DNA of 64,000 nucleotides, taken from assembly GCA_014058105.1 (NCBI GenBank), contig JACGCM010002082.1, positions 248,001 to 312,000 on the forward strand. Direction: 5' to 3'. Under the pieces are notes generated by a model. That model was given only the letters and a program-made list of their open reading frames with translations, had not been told where the DNA came from and made no database searches. A program made the position numbers and the translations under genes. The number at the start of each line of letters is the position of its first letter. Within the stretch, counting starts at the first letter, position 1. Of this stretch, positions 24,351-35,069 are shown in pieces. The DNA comes from Kingdonia uniflora. Lineage: Eukaryota; Streptophyta; Magnoliopsida; Ranunculales; Circaeasteraceae.

Positions 24351-24704
24351 TGGAGGCTCTTCACCGATGGTTCAGCAGGACACGCAGGGTCAGGAATTGG
24401 GATCGTTCTCATTGCACCTTCTAACGACAGAATCAAGAAATCAATCCGTCTCAACTTCAAAGCCTCGAACAATGTTACAGAGTACGAGGCACTTATTCAT
24501 TGTCTGGATATGGCTCTCGAACCCAGAATCACTGAAATCTCAGCTTACATAGACTCTCTTCTAATCGTTCATCACTACTCAGAACATTACAAGAAGAACG
24601 ACATCATGGTCGATTATGCAGCTCTGGTTGTAGAAATGCAAAGCAAATTTCACAAAGTTACGTTCGAATACCTCCCTCGATGAGAGAATCGCCACGCCGA
24701 CTCC
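24351..24704 (+). pseudogene. archaeal-type second RNase H (Tat hallmark)
   Basis: In a frame shifted from RT, WRLFTDGSAGHAGSGIGIVL starts the domain, followed by NNVTEYEALIHCLDMAL, ISAYIDSLLIVHHYSEHYKK and, after a TGA at 24681, NRHADSLSYLA. The four acidic catalytic positions (D of TDGS, E of EYEAL, D of YIDS, D of HADS) are all present. Tat elements carry this extra RNase H, probably taken from a host-like enzyme. Only the single stop and the flanking frameshift break it. Confidence 0.85.
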
Positions 24705-26069
24705 TTGTCTTACTTAGCCGAAGTATTGGGTACAGAATCAAGACACCTTCAAATTGAAGTTATTTCTAGCCCCAGTATTAATCGTACTATAATATATGCG
24801 ATTAACATTGGGGGAGATGAGATGGCGGAAGATGATTGGAGGAAACCATTCGTTATTTATCTCGGTCCGAATAACTCATGCAACGGGCCACTACCAGATG
24901 ATCCACAGTACCTCAGACACATCATCGAGAATTCAAAGCGCTACACAGTCCAACCAAACGACAATCTCTACAAACGTTCAGTCACTGGTCCATACCTCAA
25001 GTGCCTCTCTAAAGAACTTGCCGACAAGATGCTTCGAGATCTACATGAAAGTATCTGTGGATCCCATACCGGAGGGAGAGCTCTTGCTAAGAGAGCTATT
25101 ACCCAAGGAGTGTTCTGGCCAGGGATGCGGAAGCAAGCTGAAGAATACTCACAGAAATGTGACGCATGTCAGCGTCATGGGAATCAAATTTGGGCCCCTT
25201 CCCTCGAACTCCATGCCATTAAGGTGTACTGGCCGTTCAAGCGATGAGCACTCGATCTAGTTGGTGAATTCCCCAATACTCCTGGTAACAAGAAATTTTA
25301 CCTTGTTGCCACGGATTACTTCACTAAATGGGTCGAGGCAGTTCCTCTATGCAGGACTCGAGAAGAAGATGTCATTTCCTTTATTTGGCAGCATATCATC
25401 ACAAGATTCAGTTGTCCCCATTTGATCCGTATCGATAACGGTCCCCAGTTCGCTGGAACCAAGGTCGTAGTATTTCTCAACAAACACAACATAATCCATT
25501 CTCCATCAAACCCGTACTACCCCCAGGGAAACGGACAGGCGGAGATCACAAACAAAATCATCGTGGATGGTCTCAAGAAGTGCCTTATGTCACAGAAGAA
25601 GGGCAACTGGATACGTGAATTATCTTACATCTTATGGGCTAATAGAACTACTCCCCAGAAGTCAATAAAGTGCTCTCCTTTTCTACTTGCCTATGGAACT
25701 GAAGCAGTGATCCCAACAATGTACCACCATCCTGTAAGAGACCACGAGCTCACAAACGAAGAAAATGAGTTCAAATTGGCGTGTAACCTCAATTGGATCG
25801 ATGAGACACGAGATCAAGTTATCGCAAATCTTGGTCGATATCATCAAATACTTGCAAATTCATATAACAAACAAGTTCGCACTCAGGAGTTCGCTATCAA
25901 CGACTGGGTCCTTCGAGAAATCCCAGATAACATAAAAGATCTACAAGCTGGGAAACTAGCAGAAAACTGGGAAGGTCCTTTCATGGTCATAGGTCGAACT
26001 AGTTTGGGTTCATACAATCTCATGACGGAAGCCGGAGACAAAATTCCAAATCAATGGAATACAAGATGA
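24705..26069 (+). pseudogene. int: integrase, broken by one stop
   Basis: The zinc-binding HHCC domain is visible as HESICGSHTGG, FWPGM and CDACQRHG (about 25045-25180). A TGA at 25245 interrupts just before the catalytic core. The core then shows LDLVGEFP (first D), RIDNGPQFAG (second D) and NGQAEITNK (E), so the DDE residues are intact. YGTEAVIPT and a C-terminal NWEGPFMVIGR follow, ending at 26067. Integrase inserts the cDNA. Confidence 0.87.
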
Positions 26070-26285
26070 TTAAATCTATATCAACGCTGAACAGCTCCTC
26101 CGTAGCTCAGCAACGCCCAATCCACCTTGAGGTTTCACCTCCAATGTATGTACAAACTCTTTCCAATCAATGAAATCTCTTATTTATCACAAGAATCCCT
26201 GCTATACAGTTTCACTTCATCTCCATCCATCTCCACCCAAGGGTTAAAGCACAGTTTATACTAGTTCGATACCTAAAAGAAAAAC

Positions 26286-27233
26286 CAACATCCAACATTG
26301 GTAATAGCATAGATAATACTAGCCTAACTCCTGAGGATACTCATACATCCGAAGGCGGGGGCCATAACGAACCTCTTAGCATGAAGATAACAAGCCTAAA
26401 GCACGAGTGGGGAAAAAACTTGCTCGCTGCCGATAAGCTCCAACATCTAATATTAGTAATGGCATAGATAATACTAGCTTAACTCCTGAGGATACTCATA
26501 CATCCGAAGGCAGGGGCCATAACGAACCTCTTAGCCTGAAGATAACAAGCCTGAAGATAACAAGCCTAAAGCACGAGTGAGGAAAAAACATGCTCGCTGC
26601 CGATAAGCTCCAACATCTAATATTTGTAATGGTATAGATAATACTAGCTTAACTCCAGAGGATACTCATACATCCGAAGGCGGGGGCCTTAACGAAACTC
26701 TTAGCCTGAAGATAACAAGCCTAAAGCACGAGTGTGGAAAAAACTTGCTCGCTGCCGATAAGCTCTAACATCAAATATTGGTAATGGCATACATAATACT
26801 AGCCTAACTCCTGAGGATACTCATACATCCGAAGGCAGGGGCCATAACGAATCTCTTAGCCTGAAGATAACAAGCCTAAAGCACGAGTGAGGAAAAAACA
26901 TGCTCGCTGCCGATAAACTCCAATATCTAATATTTGTAATGGTATAGATAATACTAGCTTAACTCCAGAGGATACTCATACATCCGAAGGCGGGGGCCTT
27001 AACGAGCCTCTTAGCCTGAAGATAACAAGCCTAAAGCACGAGTGTGAAAAAAACTTGCTCGCTGCCGATAAGCTCCAACATCAAATATTGGTAATGGCAT
27101 AAATAATACTAGCCTAACTCCTGAGGATACTCATAGATCCGAAGGCGGGGGCCATAACAAACCTCTTAGCCTGAAGATAACACGCCTAAAGCACGAGTGA
27201 GGAAAAAACTTGCTCGATGCCGTTAAGCCTCCC
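26286..27233 (+). repeat. tandem array, about six 155-bp units, between int and the antisense genes
   Basis: Units start near 26286, 26441, 26610, 26767, 26922 and 27077. Each has CAACATCYAATATT.GTAATGG.ATA, CTGAGGATACTCATACATCC, GAAGGC.GGGGCC and GCACGAGTG.GGAAAAAAC. Unit two is longer by an internal duplication of GAAGATAACAAGCCT. Alternate units are more alike, which suggests growth as dimers. Such arrays are known in Tat/Ogre elements. Confidence 0.9.
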
Positions 27234-27583
27234 TAAAGTCCAAGGGTTGAAGCATAGATAATACTTACTTCTACACCCACGAACTTCTTCTAATTCAATG
27301 GGTCAAACCAAAAAATAATATCTACTACAGGCGAATAAAATGTTAGTATCCAATATCAACATTTCAAATTACAACGCTCCTCTTAAGGGACTACATCGAA
27401 CACTGATCAATTCAATTAGCCACTGAAACATCGACATCTGCTAATTACAAAAGGTACTCGTTATCAGAATTCAAGTCTATGCTCGAGCATAGACTTGAAT
27501 CAAATTCCTCCCACAGCAGGAGTAGGTGACACTGTACTCGAGCTTCCCCCTATTTCAGTCCTAGATGCCATGTATACTGAAGC

Positions 27584-30500
27584 TCATTCAGTAATAATTT
27601 CTCTCCATCGAGCTATCTGTTCAGCCGTCGTGGTCCCAATACCATGATCCATAACCCCAATCGGATCTATGCTCGAGATATCGATTTTACATACACAAGT
27701 CCTCCCAAAGAAGCAATCTTGCATCAAATTCCTCTCAACCTGCAGAAATTTTATTTCCTCGACAAAAAATGTAACAAATACGCTTAATTGCCATTGATGC
27801 AAAGCTTCACTGTCAGATTTATCTTGCTCGTGAACTACTAGTTCCTTAAAGGATTGGTGTGTAACAGCAGCACGCTTGTTATCCCTCAAACGACGAGCTT
27901 TCAATTGAGCCAATTCCGCTGTTAATTGATCAATACGTTAACTCATCTGCCTCGTAAGGTCTATCGACTTCTACCGAGAATTTATGAGGTCAATACGCAT
28001 ATTCTCCACCAACTCTTCTTTTTGACGAAGGAATTCCTTCATCTCTTGACTCCCCTCGCCAGAAGCAATTTCACCATCCCTTTTATCAAATTCCAATTTG
28101 AGATCCTTCTCATACTTCATTTCCCGTACACGTAATTCCCGCTCCAATTCGGTAATTCGAGCACAGAGTTGATTAATTCTTTCATTCATCTCCTTATCAC
28201 GTTGCACCGCCCTCCTCACATTTACGCGGACGTGGGCCAAATCGTCTACCAAACTTTTGTTCTTGGCTTGAACCTCTGCTAAATCACCCCTGCTCTTAGA
28301 CTCTCTCCCTTTTAAATGATGAAAATCAGCCTTCAAGCGATCTAACCTGGCAATCAAACTATCACGTATTTGCGCAGAGTTTCGCAATTCTAAATCTTTG
28401 CCCACAATACTACTACCCAAATTTTCAAAATTAGCCTCAGACACAGCTAAGTTAGTTCGCGCAGTATCCAGGTCGATCTCTCTCTTTAACAACTGCTCGT
28501 TCAAAGCACGAATGTTACATTTCATATCAGATATCTCATCATTCAATGCTCTAATACGGCATTCGGTAACTCAACATCGTGCCTAGAACCTGACGCCGCT
28601 CTTTCCATCAATTCAGCAAGTTCGCTGATAAGTTGGTTCAAAGCCAAATCCCTGCACAAAAGTGTTGCAGTATTATCCTCGACTTGGCCCTTACCTCCTT
28701 CGAGCTTTTGAGAAAGCTTTACATTATGGTCCAATCGATCTTTATACTGAGAGATCAAAGCCTCATTTTCTTCTGCATACTTAGTATTATACAAAAGAGT
28801 CTGTTCTTCTCTCTCTCTAGCAACATCTAGCTCCTTCAGCATAACAGTTAGCAGGGACTCACAAATCAGTACCTAATTGGGAAACAGATCGACAGAAGCA
28901 TACTGACAAACTTGTAGAACAGACACCTGCAAGCTCAAGAGAGCCAGTGCCCCCTTGGCCTACCGGCCAGGAAATAAGCTTTGGTCGTAAGGCAGAGTAC
29001 ACATACACAAACATCCTGAACTAGAACAAACTTACAAGGTACATATCCCTTCTTCTATTAAATTTATGTTCATCTAGCTATTAATTTATCTGAATTATCT
29101 AACATGCAAATCAGCAGAGGAGTTTTTCTCCACTTCAAGCAGGCCCTCTAAGTTCACAACTCTGAGACGCAAGCTTTCTATCTCCTATAATTCGGGGTTT
29201 CATTAGAAAAATGTTGTTGGCATCAAGCAGCAGTATAATATTACAAAGCTCGAGTTCATGTTTCACAACCGATGTTACATTACACGATCATCCTACCTGA
29301 TCAATAATTTCTTGATTATCGATCACGGTCTTTTCAGCAACATTCAGACCATCCTCCATTTCCTCATCCTCCTCTTCATTCACAATTTTCTTCTCCTCAT
29401 AATTCCCTTCGCTAAATGCCATAATCTCCGCCTTTGTATACCTCAGCTGGTAGAGCTTCCCTGCATGGTTGTTCCGAGAAGTAGCAGACGCGGAAACCAA
29501 TCGCTCTGTTTCAGCTACACTTTCAGCCCTAACTTCCTTCAACTTTAGGGCAGCAGCTTCCCTTTCTTTATCCAGCTCCAACTGAGAAGCTTCCCTCTCC
29601 CGAGTCAAACTCTCTTCAAACTGTTTTTTCTCTACCCCGAGCTGGGAGATCCTCCTTTCCAACTCAATACACCTATTCTGGAGACCAAGATGAACCCCCC
29701 TCAGAGCACGAGCAAACTACAACAAGAAATAAGTCAGCTCAAGACGATAAAACAATATGAAAAAACCAAATATTTACTAACCTTCTTAAACTCGTCTTCA
29801 ACAACAGTAACCCCCTTCTCTCGAGCTTTAGCTCGACATTGTTCCACCATGAGACCGGTTTCAACCTCAAAACGCGGCCTCAAGTCAGCCCCCTCAGAGA
29901 TCTTAACACTTTCCTCTAACACCACCTGCGACTTTGTTGGAGGAGTTACCTTCCTCCTCTTACTGCTATCATCCACTCTGTCCGACCTAGCAGAACGAGA
30001 AGCAGCCCCCCTTTTCACGGCCTTCCTCTTCGCAAGATTCCGTACAACAGTGTCGGACACAGTGGCCATGTCAACTGGCCCATCTGGCATTTCGTTAAGC
30101 CGCACAAGCTTCAAAGGAGTATTATGTTCAGGAGTTAACATATTCTCTTCCATAGAGCCTGGAGTTTTCCCAAACATTCTCCTCTACTCTTGAGATCTTC
30201 TGACCTTGCCGTCCTTACTAGCTACCATTTTGAACCTATTTATCCCTAACATTTTGAGAGTGACCTCGAGCTCAGTGCCTTCCTTGGCAACAGAATCTAT
30301 GAAGGATTCCTTCCCTGAAACTTTGCAGCTAATTCCTGCATAAAAGATAGGTCACGTAAGATACAAATCAACTATAGAAATATAGTTCAACATACAAATG
30401 ATAGTTCGATTTTCAATGGTATACTTACCCTTTGTTATAGTTTTATTATTAAGTTCTACTAAAGGCATCCACCAGGCATCCATAAAAGGTTGTCGTTCCA

Positions 30501-31184
30501 CACTCACCCCGCTGAAGACAGGTCGAAGAAGTATGGTCTTGAAGAACTAGAAGAAAGATATACACCATCAGTTGCTGTGACAAACTTCACAGCGTAATAC
30601 TCCAAAAAATCCTTGGCAGTAATCCTACTCTCACTACCAGATGTAGCCCATCTCTCATTAAGGGTTTCGCATACAAGGATAACTTCCCAAAAATTGCAAT
30701 TTAGCTGCGTCGGGCAAACCCCAATCATATTCATAACGCTCTTAGCCAAGTTGCTCAAAGGCAGCGTCAACCCATAGTCAAACTGGGTTAAATAATAACA
30801 AAAACCATCAGTTCGACTCCCCTTCACCATGCCTTGAACGTACTCCAAGGACACTTCGTCCCCTAAATGCCTGTACTTCTTTTCTTTAGCCAAATTAGGC
30901 AGTAAATACAGGTAATCCCCTCCTTGTCTGACACTGTAAGTCCTAAAGAAATTACCCCTATATCCGAAGGCGTACCCCCTGATCCTATCTACACTACTTT
31001 TGGACTTACAAAACTCCCTAAATTGACTACAACCCATAGGGTACTCAACTCGAGATCCCTTCAAACGAGGCCATTCTACCAATTCTGCTACAATATCCTC
31101 CTCGTCCCCTATTCCAATGGCGGGAGATAAACGCCCTACTAGGTCTACTTCAATAGCCTTTACACAACCAGAAGTCGAAGCCAT
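27584..31184 (-). pseudogene. spliced antisense gene of Tat element: Transposase_28-like domain plus coiled coil
   Basis: The first recognised exon runs from ATG 31184 to about 30429. It includes LPLSNLAKSVMNMIGVCPTQ and NFWEVI, the PLxxFxxxVLxxxGLxPxQLxPNxW core of the plant Transposase_28 domain. A frameshift near 30505 breaks it. Clear introns are 30336-30428 (GTAAGT...GCAG) and 29717-29781 (GTTAGT...GTAG); joining them keeps the frame. After a stop near 30189 come basic, then long coiled-coil exons (29297-29716, 28543-28842, 27971-28546, 27584-27913) rich in Glu, Leu and Arg. Tat elements are known to carry antisense ORFs of this kind; their role is unresolved. This copy is broken. Confidence 0.75.
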
Positions 31185-31445
31185 ACTTATCTACAGTAAA
31201 TGATCTACTATACAATAAGCTTTTCCAACAAAACCTACAGATAGGTCGAGGTATATATATCAATTATTAGCTCGCACTACTAGATCACTTCTACAATCAT
31301 AATTATCACACAATAATTTTTCTCACCCCGTAATCATTATTCCCCTTATTATTATTATTTTGTGTTTGGGTGGGGATTACATCCTTATCCTAGCACAATA
31401 AAGATTTTTATATAAAAATTCTTATAAACACAAAGACAGACTTAC

Positions 31446-31660
31446 CTTCAACACCCAAGTGAGAGTCAACAGCGTTGGTCCGCACCAGTTTGCTCAATTT
31501 CTGCAACTTCTTCAAAACTTCCACGATCTCAGCCTCCTCCCGCTGTTCGCAATGGAAACTCCTAGACACTGTTTTCTTCTTATCCTTTCCTCCTTCGGCG
31601 GTAATGGAATCGTCAGTTGAGATCTCTATCTCCCTAACCCTTCTTTTCTATTTCTAGTTT
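31446..31660 (-). CDS. possible upstream exon of the antisense gene
   Basis: An open minus-strand stretch of about 64 codons contains DKKKTVSRSFHCEQREEAEI and EVLKKLQKLSKLV, ending at a good donor (GAAG/GTAAGT, G of GT at 31445). It has no ATG of its own. A TATA-like element lies about 30 bases upstream. How it joins the exon at 31184 is unclear, because the simple acceptor choices shift the frame. Confidence 0.45.
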
Positions 31661-31688
31661 TTTATATTCGGAGAGGGAAGAGAGGGAG

Positions 31689-31702
31689 TACTTATACACC
31701 TT
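31689..31702 (-). promoter_or_regulatory. antisense core promoter candidate (AAGGTGTATAAGTA)
   Basis: On the minus strand AAGGTGTATAAGTA carries a TATAAG box upstream of the exon at 31446-31660. The identical 14-mer occurs again at 31946-31959, upstream of the small ORF at 31723-31899. Confidence 0.45.
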
Positions 31703-31722
31703 TCCCGGAACCGCTGGCGGTT

Positions 31723-31899
31723 TTAAGTTTTTGAATAAACAGTCCTCAATTTCTGAACCAAGCCGTTTGTTCGTCTGAGCCTGTCAGGTATGTCGTACCG
31801 CTTCGGTGAAACCACCTTCCCATCATTACACCAAATATTATACTTCAGCATATCTCTCAGCCCCTTGGTCCCACTCTTTTCACAATGCCCCAAACTCAT
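31723..31899 (-). CDS. small antisense Tat ORF (SPKRY family), copy II, 58 aa
   Basis: The ATG is at 31897-31899 and the stop TAA at 31723-31725. The 58-residue product is basic with no signal or membrane segment. Residues 1-39 align without gaps to the ORF at 168-425 of Tat copy I. Shared features are the MSLG start and LKYxxxxNDGKxxSPKRY. Among 17 identical residues, about eight use a different synonymous codon, as expected for a protein kept by selection rather than chance similarity. A TATAAG box (31948-31953) sits about 50 bases upstream. I know of no family; it may bind nucleic acid, judging only by charge. Confidence 0.6.
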   Translation of the reverse strand: MSLGHCEKSGTKGLRDMLKYNIWCNDGKVVSPKRYDIPDRLRRTNGLVQKLRTVYSKT

Positions 31900-31945
31900 G
31901 ATTCTGAGTTATCTATTTTAAAATTCTACGTACTTTTGTTTGCTC

Positions 31946-31959
31946 TACTTATACACCTT
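31946..31959 (-). promoter_or_regulatory. antisense core promoter candidate, second copy
   Basis: This is the same 14-mer AAGGTGTATAAGTA as at 31689-31702, 257 bases away. It lies about 50 bases upstream of the ATG of the 58-aa ORF. Confidence 0.45.
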
Positions 31960-32102
31960 GACTTTAACGTCAATATCAATTAGCAACACAAATTAAAAAA
32001 TTTAGTTTCAACAGTAATCCTTGTCATAGCCTATTTTCGTGAGCAGAGTTTTCTTCAAGTAAATTCGGGCAGTTACATTTCAAAAATTCAAAAATGCAAC
32101 AG

Positions 32103-32480
32103 TCAATCACTCCAATCTCTAAGATACTTGCATTTGAAGCAACCGGTGTGCCCTTCGACACCACAAGCTTTCAGTAGCCCTGAGGCAATATCCTTATCCT
32201 CATTGATGATCTCTTCCCTTGCCATCATCATGACGAACTCTTTGCGATCTTCAACAGACCACCAACAGATACTCATGGACTCAGACCAGTACATGCGGTT
32301 CATTTCCTTGCCCCTTTCAACATCAGTCATACCCTCGTAGTTCGCTCGGGTCTCGAGCAGAACCGCATCCTAACCTTGCTGCCCAAAAATAGCTTCCTTT
32401 ATTTCATCAATCTTGAGTGCTAAGCGCAAGTCGTTCAACACACGCGCTTCAACAGCCCTCTGAGAGCGGGTCTTCACCAT
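32103..32480 (-). pseudogene. MVKTR-type antisense Tat ORF, copy II, one premature stop
   Basis: The ATG is at 32478-32480. The frame reads MVKTRSQRAVEARVL, meets a TAG at 32370-32372 (codon 37), then continues open to a stop at 32103, about 125 codons in all. The second half contains YEGMTDVERGKEMNRMYW and a Cys/His-rich end (CGVEGHTGCFKCKYL) that could bind a metal. A perfect TATAAAAG on the minus strand at 32515-32522 lies 35 bases upstream of the ATG, so this looks like its own transcription unit. A related frame with the same MVKTR start and YxGM motif begins at 63729 in copy IV. The function is unknown. Confidence 0.55.
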
Positions 32481-32514
32481 TTTTATGAATAACCTTCTTA
32501 AAGAACAAGTCACA

Positions 32515-32522
32515 CTTTTATA
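32515..32522 (-). promoter_or_regulatory. TATA box for the MVKTR antisense ORF
   Basis: TATAAAAG on the minus strand sits 35 bases upstream of the ATG at 32480. Copy IV has TATATAAATA about 70 bases upstream of its ATG. Confidence 0.5.
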
Positions 32523-32524
32523 CT

Positions 32525-33739
32525 GTTCAATTAACAGGACTAATTTTTTGATTGACTATACGCAACATATTTCAGTTTCAATAACCCACTCTTCCCAGGT
32601 TCGAACTACTTACTATTATCTTTTCATGCATAATCGAGCTATCTGAAGGTTACATTTTGAGCTTTATCTTTACATATGTTAAGCTCGAGTCATTTACGAG
32701 GTAGGATAAGGTATGTTATCCCACCAACTATTTACTTCCATATTATTATAGCTCGATGACGTGTCGACTATTTCTATTTTTCGCTAGTAAGAAACAAATA
32801 AAATATTATTTTATTACGCTCGATTTTCATCTAACAAGTTTGCTACAGGACTACCCCTACAGCGTTGCTTTATAATTACAGAATCAAGCTTTTAGAAGCT
32901 CGATATTACAGATACTTTCTCAAGCACGAGGACAGGTCTCTAGTTCTTTTCTCGTTGCCAAGATAACGCTGATCTTCCAGAGAAACCTAAGCTACAGCTC
33001 GAAAAATGCAAGAATGCAACAGGTCAAACACCTCTTTCCCCTTCATTTCCCTACAAGAAGAATTAAAAGAAAAGATGATTGCGCCGAAGGAAGCGATCCA
33101 TCTTCCATACGCCACCTCTACCACCGCTGTCTCTTCCTCCTTATCCCCACCAACCAGGAGTTAGTAGAGCTTGAAGAGGACTCCTACCTTAGAAATCAGA
33201 ACGTCATTAGAGGCCAGGGATTTTGCATCGCATACACCCCAGCCACTAAATCGGACGCTACATAATACCCAGAAATATTTCAAACAACACTCCTTCAACA
33301 AAATAGCAAAGGGAGTTTCCCTACCCTGATGGCCAAAATTCCGTATCCGGGGTTCTTTCATGATGAAAGAAAACCAGGTATGATACACTCGATTCCTCAT
33401 CTTAACCAAGATGTTGCAAAGGTACGCATCCAAAAACTCATTTTTTTTTCCTACCCCTAAAAAGATGAATATGTTTGTTTTTCTCTGCAATAAAGATTTG
33501 TTGCAAGTTATTCGGCGATCAGATCTGACCACTATTTATAGAGATATCGCATTTAATGCACTTTGTTTCCCAAGACAGTCATCCGCTCGGGAAAACCACA
33601 AGTCTGCCCATAACACTCACGCGTCATAATGACAACACACTCATCAATACAGACGTTCTGGTTTTCAAACTCTCGCTTACGCCATCACAGGGTCCGAGTT
33701 TAGGGTTTTTCTCAACTAAAGCCATACGTGACTTCAGTT
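32525..33739 (+). other. 3' untranslated part of Tat copy II
   Basis: I recognise no gene here. A block at 33040-33185 resembles copy I 1831-1935, so this is element sequence, not captured DNA. Short frames at 33014-33265 and 33161-33532 look spurious. Confidence 0.5.
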
Positions 33740-33741
33740 GC

Positions 33742-33752
33742 GAGGGGGCGAT
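33742..33752 (+). other. polypurine tract of Tat copy II
   Basis: GAGGGGGCGAT lies directly before the 3' LTR, identical to the tract at 2582-2592. Confidence 0.75.
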
Positions 33753-34356
33753 TGTAGGGACCAATCCCTCAGGCTATAGGCACTCGATCTCATCTATACC
33801 TCGAGCTCCGGATGACTCGATTTTATCCTGTACCAGAATCACGCATAAACAAACATGTTACATACACGTCAATAGTTACACATCGGCCACGAACTCAAGA
33901 AGAATGTGGGTCGTCCACAACAGATGTAAACAGAAACAAGTCAAGATACATCTGTCTCCCACGAGCTAGCAGTTACACACTCAACTGCTCATGACTCCCA
34001 CTTTCAGGAGAACGTGTTCAAGTACGATGTTAAGCTGAGAGCAGGGTCTATAAAAGGGCAGAGCACCTAAGGAAACAGGACGGTCAACAAATAATTCAAT
34101 ATTTATAATTATCTGATCTCTAGCTATATTTTCTTAGATTAACTCTTGTAAGCAGATTCTCTCTCTCTCTCTCAAGCAATAATACAACTTTAACATAATC
34201 CTCCACTCGAGGTCGTGGTTTTTTACCTATTAACAGATTTTCCACGCTAAATCCCTTGTGTCAAGTTGTATCCCATATTTAATTCTTGTCATAGTAGTTC
34301 TTGGTATAAGGATCGATTTCAAGCTATTTCGAGCTTTGCGAAATCTGGTCCCTACA
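33753..34356 (+). repeat. 3' LTR of Tat copy II (604 bp)
   Basis: It starts TGTAGGGACC and ends GGTCCCTACA, with TATAAAAG at 34049-34056. The target copy CCCAG follows at 34357-34361. It differs from the 5' LTR by scattered substitutions, so the insertion is not recent. Confidence 0.9.
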
Positions 34357-34361
34357 CCCAG

Positions 34362-34600
34362 TCCAGATAAAATTTCGAATGATGGCATATCCATCTTTAA
34401 TAAAGGATTGAGGCCATTTGTAGATGGCCATATTGTAAATGGGGATGCTATTAAGGATAGATTTTGCAAGGACTACTCTCCGTTTTTAATTATTTTTTTT
34501 CCGAATTTAATTAACTGGATGTTGTTTTTTGCATCTAATGCTCTTTTTATAAAACTAAAGACAAGGGTATTATGGTCTGGACACCCAACAATGGATTAGT
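34362..34600 (-). pseudogene. LINE reverse transcriptase part, 5' side of the Tat insertion
   Basis: Minus-strand frames give NMAIYKWPQSFI and DGYAIIRNFIWTG. These are the KWPxSL and RNFIWTG signatures just before the EGGLGIRSL block of plant LINEs. That block lies across the insertion at about 19640, in the right order and on the same strand. Upstream the frame is lost within about 250 bases. Confidence 0.7.
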
Positions 34601-34709
34601 TTCATTCACCAAGTCCAATGTTGATGAGGTCTTTATTTTGTTATTCTAGCTTAGGACGTAGTTCTTGATTCAAGTAATCAAGTTCATTCGATGACTTGAC
34701 AAGTTCTAT

Positions 34710-35062
34710 CGCAGCCTAGCCCAACCTCGAATTAATGACAGTACCACCAGAAACAAGTTTATGGATTATACTATTACTATTTGCCCCACTGGACTTATGA
34801 AATTGGAAGTGATCTATCATGGGCTGAAAATTGTAACCCAACTCAATTATCTTGATATTGAGATTTGGGGTGACTCCCTTTATGTTATACAAATATACAA
34901 AGAAGTACAAATCTCCCTGGAAATCTGTTTATCTAATAAGGACACTCAGAATCATCTGAAAGAGATAGAAAACTTATCTTTGATCCATCACTACAAATCC
35001 AAGCGACGACAGGGGTGGGTACCAATCCCAAAACCTGTACAAGATGCGGCCCTAGACAATAA
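34710..35062 (+). pseudogene. RNase H-like fragment (LINE type)
   Basis: The plus-strand frame 34761-35069 has KLEVIYHGLKIVTQLNYLDI and EIWGDSLYVIQIYKE, like the AExxAxxxGLxxAxxLGxxxIxVExDS stretch of plant RNase H domains. The opening DGS part is not clear. It lies opposite in strand to the neighbouring LINE, so it is a separate remnant. Confidence 0.5.
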
Positions 35063-35069
35063 TATTTAA

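Larger units (their letters stand above)
19703..34356 (+). mobile_element. Tat-lineage Ty3/gypsy retrotransposon, copy II, full length 14.65 kb
   Basis: Two LTRs of about 600 bp (19703-20304 and 33753-34356) flank a primer-binding site, gag, protease, RT, RNase H, a second RNase H and integrase on the plus strand. These are followed by a 155-bp tandem repeat array, an antisense gene block and a polypurine tract. The target duplication CCCAG is perfect. The second, archaeal-type RNase H before integrase is the hallmark of the Tat lineage, and antisense ORFs near the 3' end are known in this lineage. All pol and gag frames are broken, so the copy is not autonomous. Confidence 0.92.

Noticed and set aside
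26286..27233. Regular repeats considered as a CRISPR array
   Set aside because: Units of about 155 bp are joined head to tail with no unique spacers, inside a plant retrotransposon.
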